Assembly: GCA_030849805.1 (NCBI GenBank)
Contig: JASANZ010002266.1
Span: forward strand, 62,001 to 126,000
DNA length: 64,000 bases
Reading direction: 5' to 3'
Origin: Sergeia podlipaevii
Lineage: Eukaryota > Euglenozoa > Kinetoplastea > Trypanosomatida > Trypanosomatidae
A model generated the notes under the pieces. The model was not told the DNA's origin and made no database searches. It saw only the letters and a list, made by a program, of their open reading frames with translations. Of this stretch, positions 53,169 to 63,322 are shown in pieces. Each line of letters opens with the position of its first letter. Position 1 is the stretch's first letter. A program made the translations under genes and the position numbers.

Positions 53169-53866
53169 GTCTGTAAGAATCTGTACAAACCCCAATGTTA
53201 GAAATGCCAGTATATGATCGGGTGGACTAAGTAACGCACCTCACAAAAAGAAAAGCGAATATCTATATAATCGACTAAATCTTTAAAGGATAAACAAAGC
53301 ACCTATATGATTGTCGCCGCGAGCAAACACGCTGTACTAGCTTTAAAAAAAAGAAAAGTATTGCCGCAACTGGTCGTTGCCCTCGTATTTACGTGGGAAC
53401 GTCTATTTTTATACTTGATGTGTGTATGCGAGTGTATATGCACACTGCAAAACACAGTTGGCAACGTATAAAAAAAATATGATGAATGTTCTCCTTTCTG
53501 ATTCTTTTAATATTCTATAAATGGATCTCCGGGATGCCATGTTTAAGAAACACAAACATTGTACAAAAAAAAAAGTATATCAGCAAAAAGAAAAAAAAGG
53601 AAAAAAGTGTTTCTGTGATAACAGTAAGCACATTAGGCAGTGCGCTATTGGGCAATGCTGCCAAAAGCCTTCATAGATAATCCATTACAGTGCTACTGCG
53701 TCAAAGACTATATTTGTATGAACTTCCCCTATGCTCACAGACACACATACACACTCCACGTACCTTCTATGCTATCCTTCTTCTGCTTCTCTGCAAACAC
53801 AACCTATGTCCCGCACATCAAACGAATCAAAAGAAGACTCTGCATAGAGCGACTCTGTACCTTCCA
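53169..53866. other. Intergenic spacer
   Basis: No gene is seen. AT-rich, with A-runs at about 53565-53575 and 53588-53600. Confidence 0.6.
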
Positions 53867-55363
53867 TTAATCTTCACGCAGTAACTCCAGCCAAGCACTC
53901 ACTTCTGAAGGCACGCTATGCCTCAGACTCCTTGCTACCTCCTCTAAAAGTTTTAGAGTATCCTCTGGGCTCATGTTGATAGCGCGCTCCTCCGCAATAT
54001 ATTTGCAGATTCCCGCAACACTCGCCTCATCCATCTCCATCCTCTCAAGACGCTGAAGCATCTCTGGCAGACGCCCCTGACATTGCGCACAAAGCACCAC
54101 AGCGCCGAGAACAGAGGGTGGCCACTGTTCTAGCCCATGCGCTCGCAACGGAACGTCATAAAAAAGATATCGAAGCGTTTGAAGGTCCGCCGTTCGTGGC
54201 GCAAGATGCCTTATCACATTCGCGATACCGGGTCTGCACAACAGCAGCTCAATAGCCTGCGTATTCTCCCTTAAAGTGTTGCATGCGTCTTCCAGTAGGT
54301 CCACAACGCGCTGATGATGGCGGCGAAAAAAATGTGCAAGTATCAACTCCGCCCCCACTTCTTGAGGGCTTGCTGTGCGATCTCCATCCTCAAATCCTCC
54401 TTCCCACAGTCCACGTGGGTATGGATACCACTGCGCCACTAACTGATCCGCATACTGCGTCAGAGAAGGCACCTGATGTGCAAGAAAGCGGACTAATTTT
54501 GCTTGTGCCAGTACGGACGGAACTTCGCCTACTTCAGAGAGACCTTTCACACATTCCACTACATCGTCTATACGCTGCAGCTCCACATAGGCCAATAGGG
54601 CAGCAGAGGCAGCCTCGCGATCCCATCTTGCTGATGTGTGCCGCATCCATCCCCACAGTGCACCAACTCTCCGCCATTGTTGCGCACCAACAAGAAGCCG
54701 CAGGACACTAGCAAATGAATCTGGAGAAACAAAGTCAGCTTTCACACCGCGCATCAACGTAGACACCACCGCCTGCACGTGACTCCTTTCTGTACTCTTG
54801 CTTACTAAGCATAGAGAGCCTAGAAGAACTGAAACACTGTCGAGGTGATCATTGAGGTGGCGCACAATGCGGCCTCGTACGAATTCACACTGCTCATTTG
54901 CAGCAGTGTCGTTACCTGAGGATGAAGGGAGGGTTGCTGCATGGCAGAACTCTGCAAGGGAAGCCAGGAGCGTCGCCACTGCTTTAGTATCCGCAGTTGG
55001 CCCGTCAATCATAGCCAATAGCGCCAGAAGATTAGCCAGTGAAAGGGAAGAAGTGGCAATGACAGCGAGCAGAGCTCCTTGCTGAGGATGAGAAAGTAGC
55101 TGCGCAGCACCCGCACAACGTGTATTATCATTCGAAAGAAGAGACACAATCAAAGGGGCTGCTACAGGTACTGGAAGCGGTGCAGACTGAAGCAGAGATC
55201 TCGGCTTCTCTACTGCGCCAACACCGTCATTACCGCTACAACCTCTGGCATAGTACGACACAAGTTTATCGTGGCTGACCTCCCAGGGTAAAGATGTTGC
55301 GGCGCTACCGTAACCACATAAGATTCTTTCAAAAGTTAGCAGAACACGCCTTGTAGCTCGCAT
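53867..55363 (-). CDS. PPR-like helical-repeat protein, probably mitochondrial
   Basis: This 498-aa protein opens with a basic, hydroxyl-rich stretch (MRATRRVLLTFERI) typical of a trypanosomatid mitochondrial presequence. The body is built of paired helices with Leu, Ala and Val repeats. Several pairs (about 185-300) follow the pentatricopeptide pattern, for example LRLLVGAQQWRRVGALWGWM and AALLAYVELQRIDDVVECV. PPR proteins bind RNA and are numerous in kinetoplastid mitochondria, where they serve editing, stability and the ribosome. The match is by pattern only, and an unrelated helical-repeat fold is possible. The gene starts at the first ATG. A textbook acceptor (T-rich tract, then GCAG at 55394-55393) leaves a 29-nt leader. 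Confidence 0.75.
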   Translation of the reverse strand: MRATRRVLLTFERILCGYGSAATSLPWEVSHDKLVSYYARGCSGNDGVGAVEKPRSLLQSAPLPVPVAAPLIVSLLSNDNTRCAGAAQLLSHPQQGALLAVIATSSLSLANLLALLAMIDGPTADTKAVATLLASLAEFCHAATLPSSSGNDTAANEQCEFVRGRIVRHLNDHLDSVSVLLGSLCLVSKSTERSHVQAVVSTLMRGVKADFVSPDSFASVLRLLVGAQQWRRVGALWGWMRHTSARWDREAASAALLAYVELQRIDDVVECVKGLSEVGEVPSVLAQAKLVRFLAHQVPSLTQYADQLVAQWYPYPRGLWEGGFEDGDRTASPQEVGAELILAHFFRRHHQRVVDLLEDACNTLRENTQAIELLLCRPGIANVIRHLAPRTADLQTLRYLFYDVPLRAHGLEQWPPSVLGAVVLCAQCQGRLPEMLQRLERMEMDEASVAGICKYIAEERAINMSPEDTLKLLEEVARSLRHSVPSEVSAWLELLRED

Positions 55364-56039
55364 GTTCTGCGCTTTTCACTGCACGACCGTCACTGCAACA
55401 AAGCAAAAAAAAAAAAATGAAAGTGCGTAACAAATCGCTGGCAGCACATGCAAAAAGAAAAAAGAGAGAAAGAGCTCCTCACTTCTACAGAAAAAATAAT
55501 ATGGTACTCTTGCGATTTGCTAGTGTATTGCTATATATAAAGACACCCAGAGCTAAAAATGCAGTAGTACGCACAAAACAAAATAGAGTCTAAAAGAAAG
55601 GTACTAGAAAAAAGAAAAGAACGATTGTGTGTTAGAAAAAAAAAGCATACATTTGATTGAAACGACTGTACAAAACAAATAACAATAGTCCCATCGTAAA
55701 CACAAGTGGCAGTTGCTTGTGCGATAGTAATCGGCAAAAAAATTTCGTATGTTGAAAGGCTATTTGCGTATTAGTTCTCTGATAAAGAAAAACATCGTCT
55801 AAAACTCAATGTGCAATCGTCATCCAGTAAACAGCGATAAATAATTGAGAAGAAAAAAAAGAAAATCTAAAAGTGTACGTGCTGCCACGGCTACATCAAG
55901 TACCATTCATGATACACCCAGAGGTAGTCTCTGATCAAAAAATAGCAAAAAAAAAAAAGGAATTTATATTCAAATGCATATCTATCTATCTATTGCACTA
56001 GGACGCGATCGTAAACAACCTGCAGAAAATTTCGGCTCA
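55364..56039. other. Intergenic spacer
   Basis: Apart from the acceptor next to the PPR-like gene, no feature is seen. A-rich runs and short AT repeats only. Confidence 0.6.
55393..55421 (-). promoter_or_regulatory. Trans-splice acceptor of the PPR-like gene
   Basis: The coding strand reads a long T tract, GCTTTGTTG and then CAG, with AG at 55394-55393, 29 nt before the ATG at 55363. It is one of the clearest acceptors in the window. Confidence 0.65.
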
Positions 56040-56660
56040 TTACGCTTCCAATTCAGTGGTGCCAAGCGCCGACATCACCTCCATACGCTCCTCGTCCTGC
56101 AGTTGCCCCCAACACTGACGAATAAACTCAGGATCTCTAAGCTTCAAAATGGGAATAGCCTCCCCAACAGAAGCCTCCAAGAGCTCCATAACCGCCCCTA
56201 GACGATCGTATAACGCCTGCCTCTGCCGCCATTTAGCAGTCGAAACGTTGGCATTGTTTCCTTGGGACAGGGACACGAACTTGTCCACGAGTGCGGTGCA
56301 TAGCTTGCACACACGCGCCAGAGTCTCATCCACTTCAGACTGTACACGGTACCCTATCCATTTGGAAGGAAGCAGATCTTCAACTTCTTCAGGGCACGTG
56401 CACGAGTGCACAGCATCTTGCCAGTAAGCCTCGTCCTCACCCCATGAAAGATCCCACGTCTGTACCTGCTTAGGAGCCGCCAGCAGCGCCTGGGCAGCAT
56501 CGGCATCCCAGTTGTGAAGCAGACCTCCAACCACAAGCTTTGGTTCCTGGATAGTAACATAGGGCCCGGTAACAGCGGCAGAGTTGGGGTTCAGAAGCTT
56601 CATCTTCTCGCAGCCAACCATTTGTTCAGGGTTGGTAGTGTATGGAAGCACAGATTGCAT
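56040..56660 (-). CDS. Hypothetical protein, 206 aa
   Basis: I do not recognise this protein. It is a compact, mostly helical soluble protein with a balanced composition and no low-complexity stretch: an N-terminal Pro/Asn-rich segment, then Trp-containing helices (NWDADAAQALL, TWDLSW and KWIGYRV), two Cys pairs around CTCPEE and CKLC, and a Leu/Glu-rich C-terminus. The Cys pairs are too far apart to claim a zinc site. There is no signal peptide or membrane segment. The start at 56660 is the first true ATG; the frame goes on upstream only through a TTG and a hydrophobic, noise-like sequence. Confidence 0.75.
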   Translation of the reverse strand: MQSVLPYTTNPEQMVGCEKMKLLNPNSAAVTGPYVTIQEPKLVVGGLLHNWDADAAQALLAAPKQVQTWDLSWGEDEAYWQDAVHSCTCPEEVEDLLPSKWIGYRVQSEVDETLARVCKLCTALVDKFVSLSQGNNANVSTAKWRQRQALYDRLGAVMELLEASVGEAIPILKLRDPEFIRQCWGQLQDEERMEVMSALGTTELEA

Positions 56661-57230
56661 CGTTTTCAAAAAAAGAATATAAGCCTCAATTAATTGCAAA
56701 GTAGGAAAGAGAAATATCAAGTGAATAATACAAGAAAATGTGATATAAGGTGGTAGTTGCTGTAACAAAAGAAAAAAGAAAACTCAAATATCTTCACACG
56801 CGAGTGACAGTTTCCCCTCAAGTGAACTAGAAAATATCTATCTATCAAACCTCTGTGTGATGAATATCTGCGAGACAACTGCAAATCGCTTAGCAATCTA
56901 AAAAGCATAACAACAATTTTAAAAAAGAAAGCGAGGAGGGAACGCGAGCTGCAGAAGTAAAGCCGGAAAGACTGAAAAAGAAACTCATTGCAAGGCTTCA
57001 AAGAATCTCATACAAGTATACAAAAACGCGAGTGTACTCACAATTATAAAGAAAAGATGCATAACACGTTAATAAGGAAAATGTTTATATATATAAATGC
57101 GTGAAACATATTTGGATCTGAAAAATGAATATCTGAATTGCCAAAAAAAAAAAAAGGTATAAAGACCAATTCGTCGTGCTGCGGCGCAGTGGTAATCACG
57201 TATTTGAAAGATGGGTGCGCTACCGCCAAC
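56661..57230. other. Intergenic spacer
   Basis: No gene is seen in this part of the gap between the 206-aa gene and the candidate small gene at 57231. AT-rich with short A-runs. Confidence 0.5.
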
Positions 57231-57512
57231 TCACCACCATAGACGAACCATGACAGATAGCAGCGTTGTGATGACAGCAAAAAAAGCTGTAGAAAGAACA
57301 AAGGATTTGCTCAGTAGCACAAAAAGTATAGCGTATTTGCTATTGTTCACCCTCCCGTGATATGTGCTAACCTTTGATTTTTCTATTTCCGTTCTTACAT
57401 TCAATGCCTGGTATCGTTTGCACTTGCTGTAGGTAATGACAAGTAGCATCTCCAGCGTGTCAGTGTATGTGTCGGATTGTCCCACCACTATTTCCCTTAC
57501 AAGAGCAGGCAT
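57231..57512 (-). CDS. Candidate small membrane protein, 93 aa
   Basis: This short frame is proposed as a gene for three reasons. It sits in a 1.3-kb gap otherwise without genes, at typical spacing on both sides. Its ATG (57512) is only 13-14 nt past an excellent acceptor (T15 tract at 57552-57538, then AG at 57527-57526). Its amino-acid composition is balanced, unlike the Lys/Phe/Tyr-rich noise ORFs of other spacers. The N-terminal 60 residues are soluble and mixed in charge. The last 30 are strongly hydrophobic (LFVLLSKSFVLSTAFFAVIT) and end in two Trp, which suggests one tail-anchor or transmembrane helix. No homologue is recognised. It could still be a chance ORF. Confidence 0.45.
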   Translation of the reverse strand: MPALVREIVVGQSDTYTDTLEMLLVITYSKCKRYQALNVRTEIEKSKVSTYHGRVNNSKYAILFVLLSKSFVLSTAFFAVITTLLSVMVRLWW

Positions 57513-57971
57513 CGATGATGCTGTTCTTTATGATCGCAAAAAAAAAAAAAAACAGATAGTGCGTATGAGAATCAACTATATATGTAAAAAAGGGGGTGAC
57601 CTTAAACACACATGGAGCTAGACCAGTACAAACGACAGGAAAATGTCTACGCAAAATAAATAAAAAACAAAATGGAAAGAAACGCGGTATACAGTACAAA
57701 ACGCGACATAGCAGCATATATATATAACGGGTCTACTACGAAATACATTTATGTACTACAAACTCCATAAAACTTTGTCGACGCAGTAAAGTTCGTATTT
57801 GATCAATGCTTTCACAATATTACCGCCTCCACTTGAGAGAGGCTGACAAGCACAACAACAACAACAAACAGTACTTGAGAACACGTTTAAGTACAGCTAC
57901 AAATCATCAGTAATAAAAAAAAATCTATTCCTCCGATTGGAAGCATTGTGGAAAAAATGAAGACGACGCTT
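57513..57971. other. Intergenic spacer
   Basis: Besides the acceptor near 57521-57552 no feature is seen. Confidence 0.5.
57521..57552 (-). promoter_or_regulatory. Candidate trans-splice acceptor for the 93-aa ORF
   Basis: Fifteen T on the coding strand (57552-57538) are followed by AG at 57527-57526 and again at 57522-57521, just before the ATG at 57512. It could instead serve the 206-aa gene downstream if the small ORF is not translated. Confidence 0.5.
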
Positions 57972-59282
57972 CTACCTTTTCACAGAGAAATCAAATGCTT
58001 CCGCACGTAGTAACTGTCCGGTAACTGGACATCTATACAGTGGGATTGATTTTGGCAATGCAGTTGGTACCAGGTTACTGGCACTTGGATCGTGATAGTT
58101 GCCAGTATTTCTGACCTGCCGCCTGCGCCGCTGCTCCTCAATCTGCCGATCAAGATCTTTGCGCAACTTTTCCTGCTCCGCCGCTCGCCGCTCTCGTTCT
58201 CTCACTTGATCACGCTCCATCGCAGCAAGCATTCCAACGCCACAACCATACCCACTTTGAGCATCACGCGCCTCCTCTGCCATCCGCGCAGCCCTCGCTG
58301 TCATGGCAACCGTTATGGCAGCTCTGGCCTCTTCCTGGTGCCTGGCGCGCTGCACTCGCTGCTGTTGTAGCCACTTAGCTTCCTCTGCCTTCGCGAGAAG
58401 GGCTAAAGCACGCCCCTTTTCTAGGTCCGCCGCTCGTACGTCTGCCTCTTGGCAACGCCGTCTTTCCCCGACTGTACGATTGTACTCTGCAGCATCCCGT
58501 GCTGACCGTCGTTTTCTTTCTTCCATAGCCTCTTCAGCAGCAGAAGATGGCAAAAAGGGTGAGAAGCTCTCCGTCATCTCCATGCCCTTCTTATGTTCCC
58601 ACGCAAGCTGAAGCTTTCGCGCTTTCGCGCCATCGCATGCCTCAGCCAGATCTAGTGCTCTCCTCCGTCGTGCCACCTTTTCGGCCTCGGCCTCTTCCTC
58701 CGCGCACAAAGCTAAACGCGCAGCAAAGACACGCTCTTTCGCCTGCTCCGCCGCCAGATGTCGCGCATGCTCTTCTTCTCGACGGCGAGCCTGTTCTTCG
58801 TTATAGTGGTACAACTCGCGCAGCAACTTCCGCCTCCGCTCCTCCGCCACAGTTTTTTCGGCATCTTGCTTTCGCTCATGTTCTTCATCTTCCAAGACCT
58901 CACGTGCCCTATCGCTAGCACAGCGCTCTTCAGCGGCCTTGCGGCGCGTCTCAGCAAGCTGATGGTTCACACCATAAATAGAAGGAACGGTAGAATTGTA
59001 AATAACAAACTCAACCTCCTCCCCATCCTCTTTGCCAGTGATTACTTCCCCGGTCGGAACGGCGTAAACTGGCTTGCGCTCCGACTTTGGTACCTCTGTG
59101 TTATTGCAGGCCATGCAGGCAAGGGCTTCACGAGAAGCAGGAGGATGGCGTACTGGAGACCATACACGGCTGCGGTGCTTATCCTCAGACTGCTTTACTT
59201 CACGTAAACCAGGTGCACTTGCAGTAGCGGGAGCTGGCACAGCAACACCGAGGTGTGCAAGCAAATGAAACTCTGACTGCAT
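57972..59282 (-). CDS. Trichohyalin/plectin-homology-like coiled-coil protein
   Basis: With the start at 59282 the protein has 436 aa. Residues about 115-390 are a single charged helix rich in Glu, Arg, Ala and Lys, with long EERRRKLL and RREEEHARHL runs, the composition of TPH-domain proteins such as the ciliary CFAP family, many of which line or decorate axonemal doublets. The N-terminal 110 residues are less regular, with a Cys pair (CMAC). A short conserved-looking tail (about 395-436) ends in LYRCPVTGQLL. An axonemal or other cytoskeletal role is inferred. The frame continues to 59360 only through a GTG. A pyrimidine-rich stretch with AG lies directly before the ATG at 59282. Confidence 0.78.
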   Translation of the reverse strand: MQSEFHLLAHLGVAVPAPATASAPGLREVKQSEDKHRSRVWSPVRHPPASREALACMACNNTEVPKSERKPVYAVPTGEVITGKEDGEEVEFVIYNSTVPSIYGVNHQLAETRRKAAEERCASDRAREVLEDEEHERKQDAEKTVAEERRRKLLRELYHYNEEQARRREEEHARHLAAEQAKERVFAARLALCAEEEAEAEKVARRRRALDLAEACDGAKARKLQLAWEHKKGMEMTESFSPFLPSSAAEEAMEERKRRSARDAAEYNRTVGERRRCQEADVRAADLEKGRALALLAKAEEAKWLQQQRVQRARHQEEARAAITVAMTARAARMAEEARDAQSGYGCGVGMLAAMERDQVRERERRAAEQEKLRKDLDRQIEEQRRRRQVRNTGNYHDPSASNLVPTALPKSIPLYRCPVTGQLLRAEAFDFSVKR

Positions 59283-60147
59283 GCTGATGAGGTGGTAGCA
59301 GAGTGGATGGAAACGCGTTGTTTGTGCACTTTGGATCAGGAAGCGCACAGTTCCACTCACCTCGCTGAATCCAATATTAACTTATTGATATCAAATCTTT
59401 ACTAGGCAGTACACCCAGCCGCCTTCACACCCTAATTCTACTTCCACAAAGTAAACTACCAAAATAAACTCTCAGCGTTTCTATAAATGATTGACTTATC
59501 AGAAAGTAACTATACAGAAACTACTATCCCCATAAGCTGACGGTGAATAATAATAAAAAGTTTTTTTTTAAAGATGATAAGTACGCTAATCAAAATAAAA
59601 AAAGAATGTCAACAAACTCCTTTTACAAACTTTTGAAAAAAGCTTTGCCAATATCAATTAATATATTTGTTCGTTTTTTTTTCTAAAAAAAATTGTATAT
59701 CCTTTTGCAGTCGATAATGGAATCGTGCGCTGAGAAATAAATGATTGGGTACTGCTGCCCAGTTTAAAAGCACGCTATAGTTACCACAGCATTAGTGAGG
59801 ATAGAGTCGTGCTCAGGCTTCACAAAAAAAAAGGACAATATGCATACATACATCCTTGGTCTTACGTTTGCAACACTTTCTCACTATATACAGACACTCG
59901 CGATTTCATAAGCCATCATTCCCCATTTTCGAAAAAAAAAAAAGCACGTAAAAGCAATGATATAGAAATCATCATCATAACATACAACTGAAAAACGGTG
60001 TTTTGCTAACCGTAAAAAAAAAAAAAAAAAATTCTTTGGGCGTACAATTTACAGCCCCTTTTACCACCTCTCTTCATTTCACAAGCGTAGGTAGTAAAAA
60101 GCCCCATTGCTGTTGATTGTTTTGCTTCCCTCCATTTCCCATAAAGC
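59283..60147. other. Intergenic spacer
   Basis: No gene is seen. It contains A- and T-rich runs, including an 18-nt A-run near 60013-60030. Confidence 0.6.
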
Positions 60148-60726
60148 TTATAAGGGGCTTGGGGGTTGTTCCTTCAACAGGGCTGCAACCTTCTTAAAGT
60201 TGGGGTCCGAGGCGTCCTTTGTCATTTGTAGCAGAATAGACTCTGATGTAGTGAGCATGCAGTCAGGGCCCCAAGTCCCCATGAGCTTCAGTGCAGCATC
60301 AAGATCGGACTTCTTTTGGCTTCCAACCCCATCGAGGGGAAGAACCACGCGCTTCTTCATATCGAGTAGATCTGCGACTGTTTGAAGTACGCACACGTGC
60401 CCCTCAATGCCAAATACAATCACGCTATCCACGTCAGTGAGGAGTTTCGAAACGTCTGGCACAATGCAGGAAAAGCGTGTTTTGGGAATGACAACGGCGC
60501 TCTCGGGGATCTTGATTTCTTCCACAGTCCCGCGAAGTCCCTTTGGGTACTGCTCTGTCACGATGTACTTGGTGCTCTCAGGGAAAACTTTGTGCATCCC
60601 AGCAAATCGATTGGCAACAAACACGCAGTTGGGGAAATTGGCGATACGATCCTTGAAGGCAGTCTGAAGATCCACGCACAAGAACGCAGTCTTGCCCTTC
60701 GAAACATACGGAAGCATGCGAGACAT
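60148..60726 (-). CDS. Isochorismatase-family hydrolase
   Basis: This 192-aa protein has the isochorismatase-like (cysteine hydrolase) fold. The catalytic triad is visible: D19 in the first strand (FLCVDLQ), K82 in IPKTRFS and C112 in GIEGHVCVLQT. The cis-peptide/Cys-loop spacing is right, so it should be active, although the substrate of the eukaryotic ISOC-type members is not established. The length equals the human ISOC proteins. Related proteins in Leishmania are annotated as isochorismatase-like or MAR1. The start is the ATG at 60726; the frame extends to 60804 only through a GTG, into Lys-rich sequence. No targeting signal is obvious. Confidence 0.92.
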   Translation of the reverse strand: MSRMLPYVSKGKTAFLCVDLQTAFKDRIANFPNCVFVANRFAGMHKVFPESTKYIVTEQYPKGLRGTVEEIKIPESAVVIPKTRFSCIVPDVSKLLTDVDSVIVFGIEGHVCVLQTVADLLDMKKRVVLPLDGVGSQKKSDLDAALKLMGTWGPDCMLTTSESILLQMTKDASDPNFKKVAALLKEQPPSPL

Positions 60727-61387
60727 CTCCAATATGTATATATTGCTGGGAATCCGTTTCTCGTTTGCAGGGGTTTCTTTCTTTTTTTTTTTTACAAATG
60801 TCACAAGTATAAATAAATATATATAAATATATATATATTTGATACCCGTTGATAAATGAAGAAAAAAGACGCAGTAGACAAATAAAATGGTTAAAGATGA
60901 AGGAATAAGAACATAACTTATTTGTATCTCAATTGTAGTATTAACTCAAAAAGCAATGACACCAAAAACCTCCCAACAAATCTTTCATCCATACTCAGAT
61001 GAGCAAACAAAATGAATAAAAGTAATGAAAGCGCAATATGAGAGAAAGTGAGCAGGATGTTAACGGCAAATAGTGGAACAATGACAGTAAAAGCAAGCAC
61101 ATAATAGTAATACTAACTTCTGTTTTTCTTTTGTAACCTACTCACCAGCAGAGTTATGTAGAATGAACCAAAGCAACCGCAACAAAAAGCGTACTAGCAA
61201 AAAGCATAAACTGCCAGGCACTAAACACAGTAGCAGAATAGAACAGAAAAGAAATGTTTCCTACTGTACTCTAGGTTACAAGAAATTGTCATCTACCATG
61301 CATGCCTTTAAGAATGCGCAAACTTGACAGTAATAATGTTGGAAACTATTAGGTAGCAAGGAAAAAAAAAAAAAACACGCATGACTC
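60727..61387. other. Intergenic spacer
   Basis: No accepted gene. A hydrophobic 60-aa frame at 60918-61100 lacks an ATG at its head and is listed among the rejected items. AT repeats lie near 60814-60840. Confidence 0.6.
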
Positions 61388-62611
61388 CTATTCAATCTTG
61401 CCAAGTTCGGGAAGAGGTAAATCATGTGCCTTCAGCAGCTGGCACATTCTCCGCATCTTTGCAGTAGCTATACTTTCCAGCTGCTTGTAGTGAATATCTT
61501 CCTCTGTATTTTCGTTTTCCACAATCTTTCCAAAAATCATCTCTCTTGCAATGGCGGTGGTAGCCTTCTCTAGCATTGGTTGCGTCCACGAAAAGGCATG
61601 ATCCTGCTTTCCAGGAGTAATGAACGGACGATGTGGGTACGCTTTGAGCTCCTGCATTTCTACCCTCCCTTCGGCAATCGTCAGAATGCACGCATTATTC
61701 CGGTTGACGCCGCAGAACGAGGGAGCTGAAAAGACAGTCATGACCGCTGGAATGCGTGTGAGTGGGTGAACTCTTCCCAGAATGAACCCAGGAAAGTATA
61801 TCGACTCCTTGTAGTGATTAGGACGAGCAAAACTATCGTAGTCGGGACGTTTTGTGTGGTATTCCATGCCAATAATCAGTGAAGAGAGATTGTTTCGAGT
61901 AATAAAGTTGCATGCTGCATTGAAGGTGAAGCGAAATGCCAATTGCTCGTTTTGTGATGCCACAAATGCACTCCCCTCCGCGATGCGCTCCTCGTCCTCA
62001 TCCATTTGTTCATTCAGTACAAATTCCCGCAAGGCAGCCTGCGACTGTTCCCCATCCATCTGAGAAACGAGTCTGTATCCTGATGCAGGGCCCCCTGCGA
62101 CGCATAAGAAGCGGCCCTCAACTAAGCACGCCACTGGCAACGCAGCGAAAAACTGCCTTATGATAGCTTCGTACTCTTCTACCGCATCCCCAGTGTGGAC
62201 AGCACGTAAAAGGAGCTCGCTACGAAGAGAGCCAAAGTTCTCTGGTTCTACGGGATACAAGAGCTCGTGGCGTCCTAATAGCGCAACCACGCGAAGACCA
62301 GAGTGGAGAATCAGCAAAGCTACAAGATAGAGCACCTCAATTGAACTATGTGCACCATCAATATAGTTGCCTAGAAGCACAACATTCTTTACTGAGCTAT
62401 CCACCAACACCTTAGTCAAAATATGGTTAGAAAAATCAGATGCATGACCGCGGATAGGGCCAATGACAATAGTATGGCCATCCACACGCTCAACAAACGA
62501 ACTTTGAGAACGGCACTTCGGAATGACTTCTTGAAGTGTAGCCAGCACTGTATGAATAGAAATATTCGTTCCACTCCTAACAGTCTTAAGTACATCCACA
62601 ATTGCATTCAT
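61388..62611 (-). CDS. PPP-family Ser/Thr phosphatase homologue lacking catalytic residues
   Basis: This 407-aa protein has the order and spacing of a PP1/PP2A/calcineurin-type phosphatase, but the active site is gone. Compared with PP1, GDIHGQ reads GPIRGH (51-56), GDYVDRG reads GNYIDGA (81-87), GNHE reads GRHE (113-116), the HGG histidine is A172, and the later RAHQ histidine region reads IGME (247-250). All six metal ligands are replaced, and so are both phosphate-binding arginines; H115 is kept. The loop FSAPSFCG (294-301) remains, so the fold and its inhibitor-binding surface are probably intact. It should be a pseudophosphatase that acts by binding. The frame is otherwise undisturbed, so this is not a decaying gene. 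The start is the ATG at 62611, three codons after a TTG in the same frame. Confidence 0.85.
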   Translation of the reverse strand: MNAIVDVLKTVRSGTNISIHTVLATLQEVIPKCRSQSSFVERVDGHTIVIGPIRGHASDFSNHILTKVLVDSSVKNVVLLGNYIDGAHSSIEVLYLVALLILHSGLRVVALLGRHELLYPVEPENFGSLRSELLLRAVHTGDAVEEYEAIIRQFFAALPVACLVEGRFLCVAGGPASGYRLVSQMDGEQSQAALREFVLNEQMDEDEERIAEGSAFVASQNEQLAFRFTFNAACNFITRNNLSSLIIGMEYHTKRPDYDSFARPNHYKESIYFPGFILGRVHPLTRIPAVMTVFSAPSFCGVNRNNACILTIAEGRVEMQELKAYPHRPFITPGKQDHAFSWTQPMLEKATTAIAREMIFGKIVENENTEEDIHYKQLESIATAKMRRMCQLLKAHDLPLPELGKIE

Positions 62612-62998
62612 TTCTTGCAAAGAAAATAAGTTTCTATAGATATTTATATATATATATATATTTCTTTAAAGTGCTTGCACAAGTGATACACACTTTCCCC
62701 GCTTCAACTAACCTAATCTGTGAGTAAGGATATGCAAAGTTGATTGAAAAGAAAAAAAGAAGAAGGTAAAAAATGTAAACAAGCAACGTCGTCGCCAAGT
62801 AGCAGAGATAGTGTAAACAATAAAGGAAATGAGACACTGAAACCTCAATATACATTCCATGCACAAGCCCAAGATAATACCTCTCATATAAGCATACACG
62901 TCAATTGTTACAGCATCTTGAAACTGCAAAGGAAACAAATACAGCACATGTTGGTTGCACCACTGATGTAAAATCAAAAAAGAAAAGACTGTGGCTGC
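62612..62998. other. Intergenic spacer
   Basis: No gene is seen. It has a (TA)n run at about 62645-62660 and short A-runs. Confidence 0.6.
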
Positions 62999-63322
62999 CT
63001 ACACCTCAGGCAGCATCGCTAGTTGATCCACAGTATCATAATACACTGACACTAAAGCCGCAACATCAAAAAAAATATCGCATACCTCCTTAGTGCATGC
63101 CATTGGTGTGTACGTGCGCATGGATTCAAACACAAGCTGTTCGCGGGAAGACCCAATGATATGATATGTACTTAGAGCACCTCGACGACTATACGCCCCG
63201 ACAGAATATGGAGGCAAGGCCCGACGTTGTTGCGCAGGGATAGGAGAAACCCCATAAAAGCGCTTAATTCCATCGAAGTTACTGTGAACAGGAATTTGAT
63301 GGGTCTTTCCTTTTCGCGTCAT
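62999..63322 (-). CDS. Hypothetical protein, 107 aa
   Basis: I do not recognise this protein. It has a basic N-terminal half (MTRKGKTHQIP, then Arg/Tyr/Pro-rich) and a more hydrophobic C-terminal helix (about 85-105) ending in LPEV. Composition and codon use resemble the neighbouring genes rather than spacer noise. An acceptor (CTTAG) lies directly upstream of the ATG at 63322. The frame extends further only through a TTG. No signal peptide is clear. Confidence 0.65.
   Translation of the reverse strand: MTRKGKTHQIPVHSNFDGIKRFYGVSPIPAQQRRALPPYSVGAYSRRGALSTYHIIGSSREQLVFESMRTYTPMACTKEVCDIFFDVAALVSVYYDTVDQLAMLPEV

Noticed and set aside
59283..59360. GTGAGT-like sequence near the head of the TPH-like gene, resembling a cis-intron donor
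   Set aside because: Cis-introns are extremely rare in trypanosomatids, and the gene reads well from the ATG at 59282 without one.
60918..61100. 60-aa hydrophobic minus-strand frame
   Set aside because: It opens with GTG, has no early in-frame ATG and a stop just upstream, so translation in a eukaryote is unlikely.
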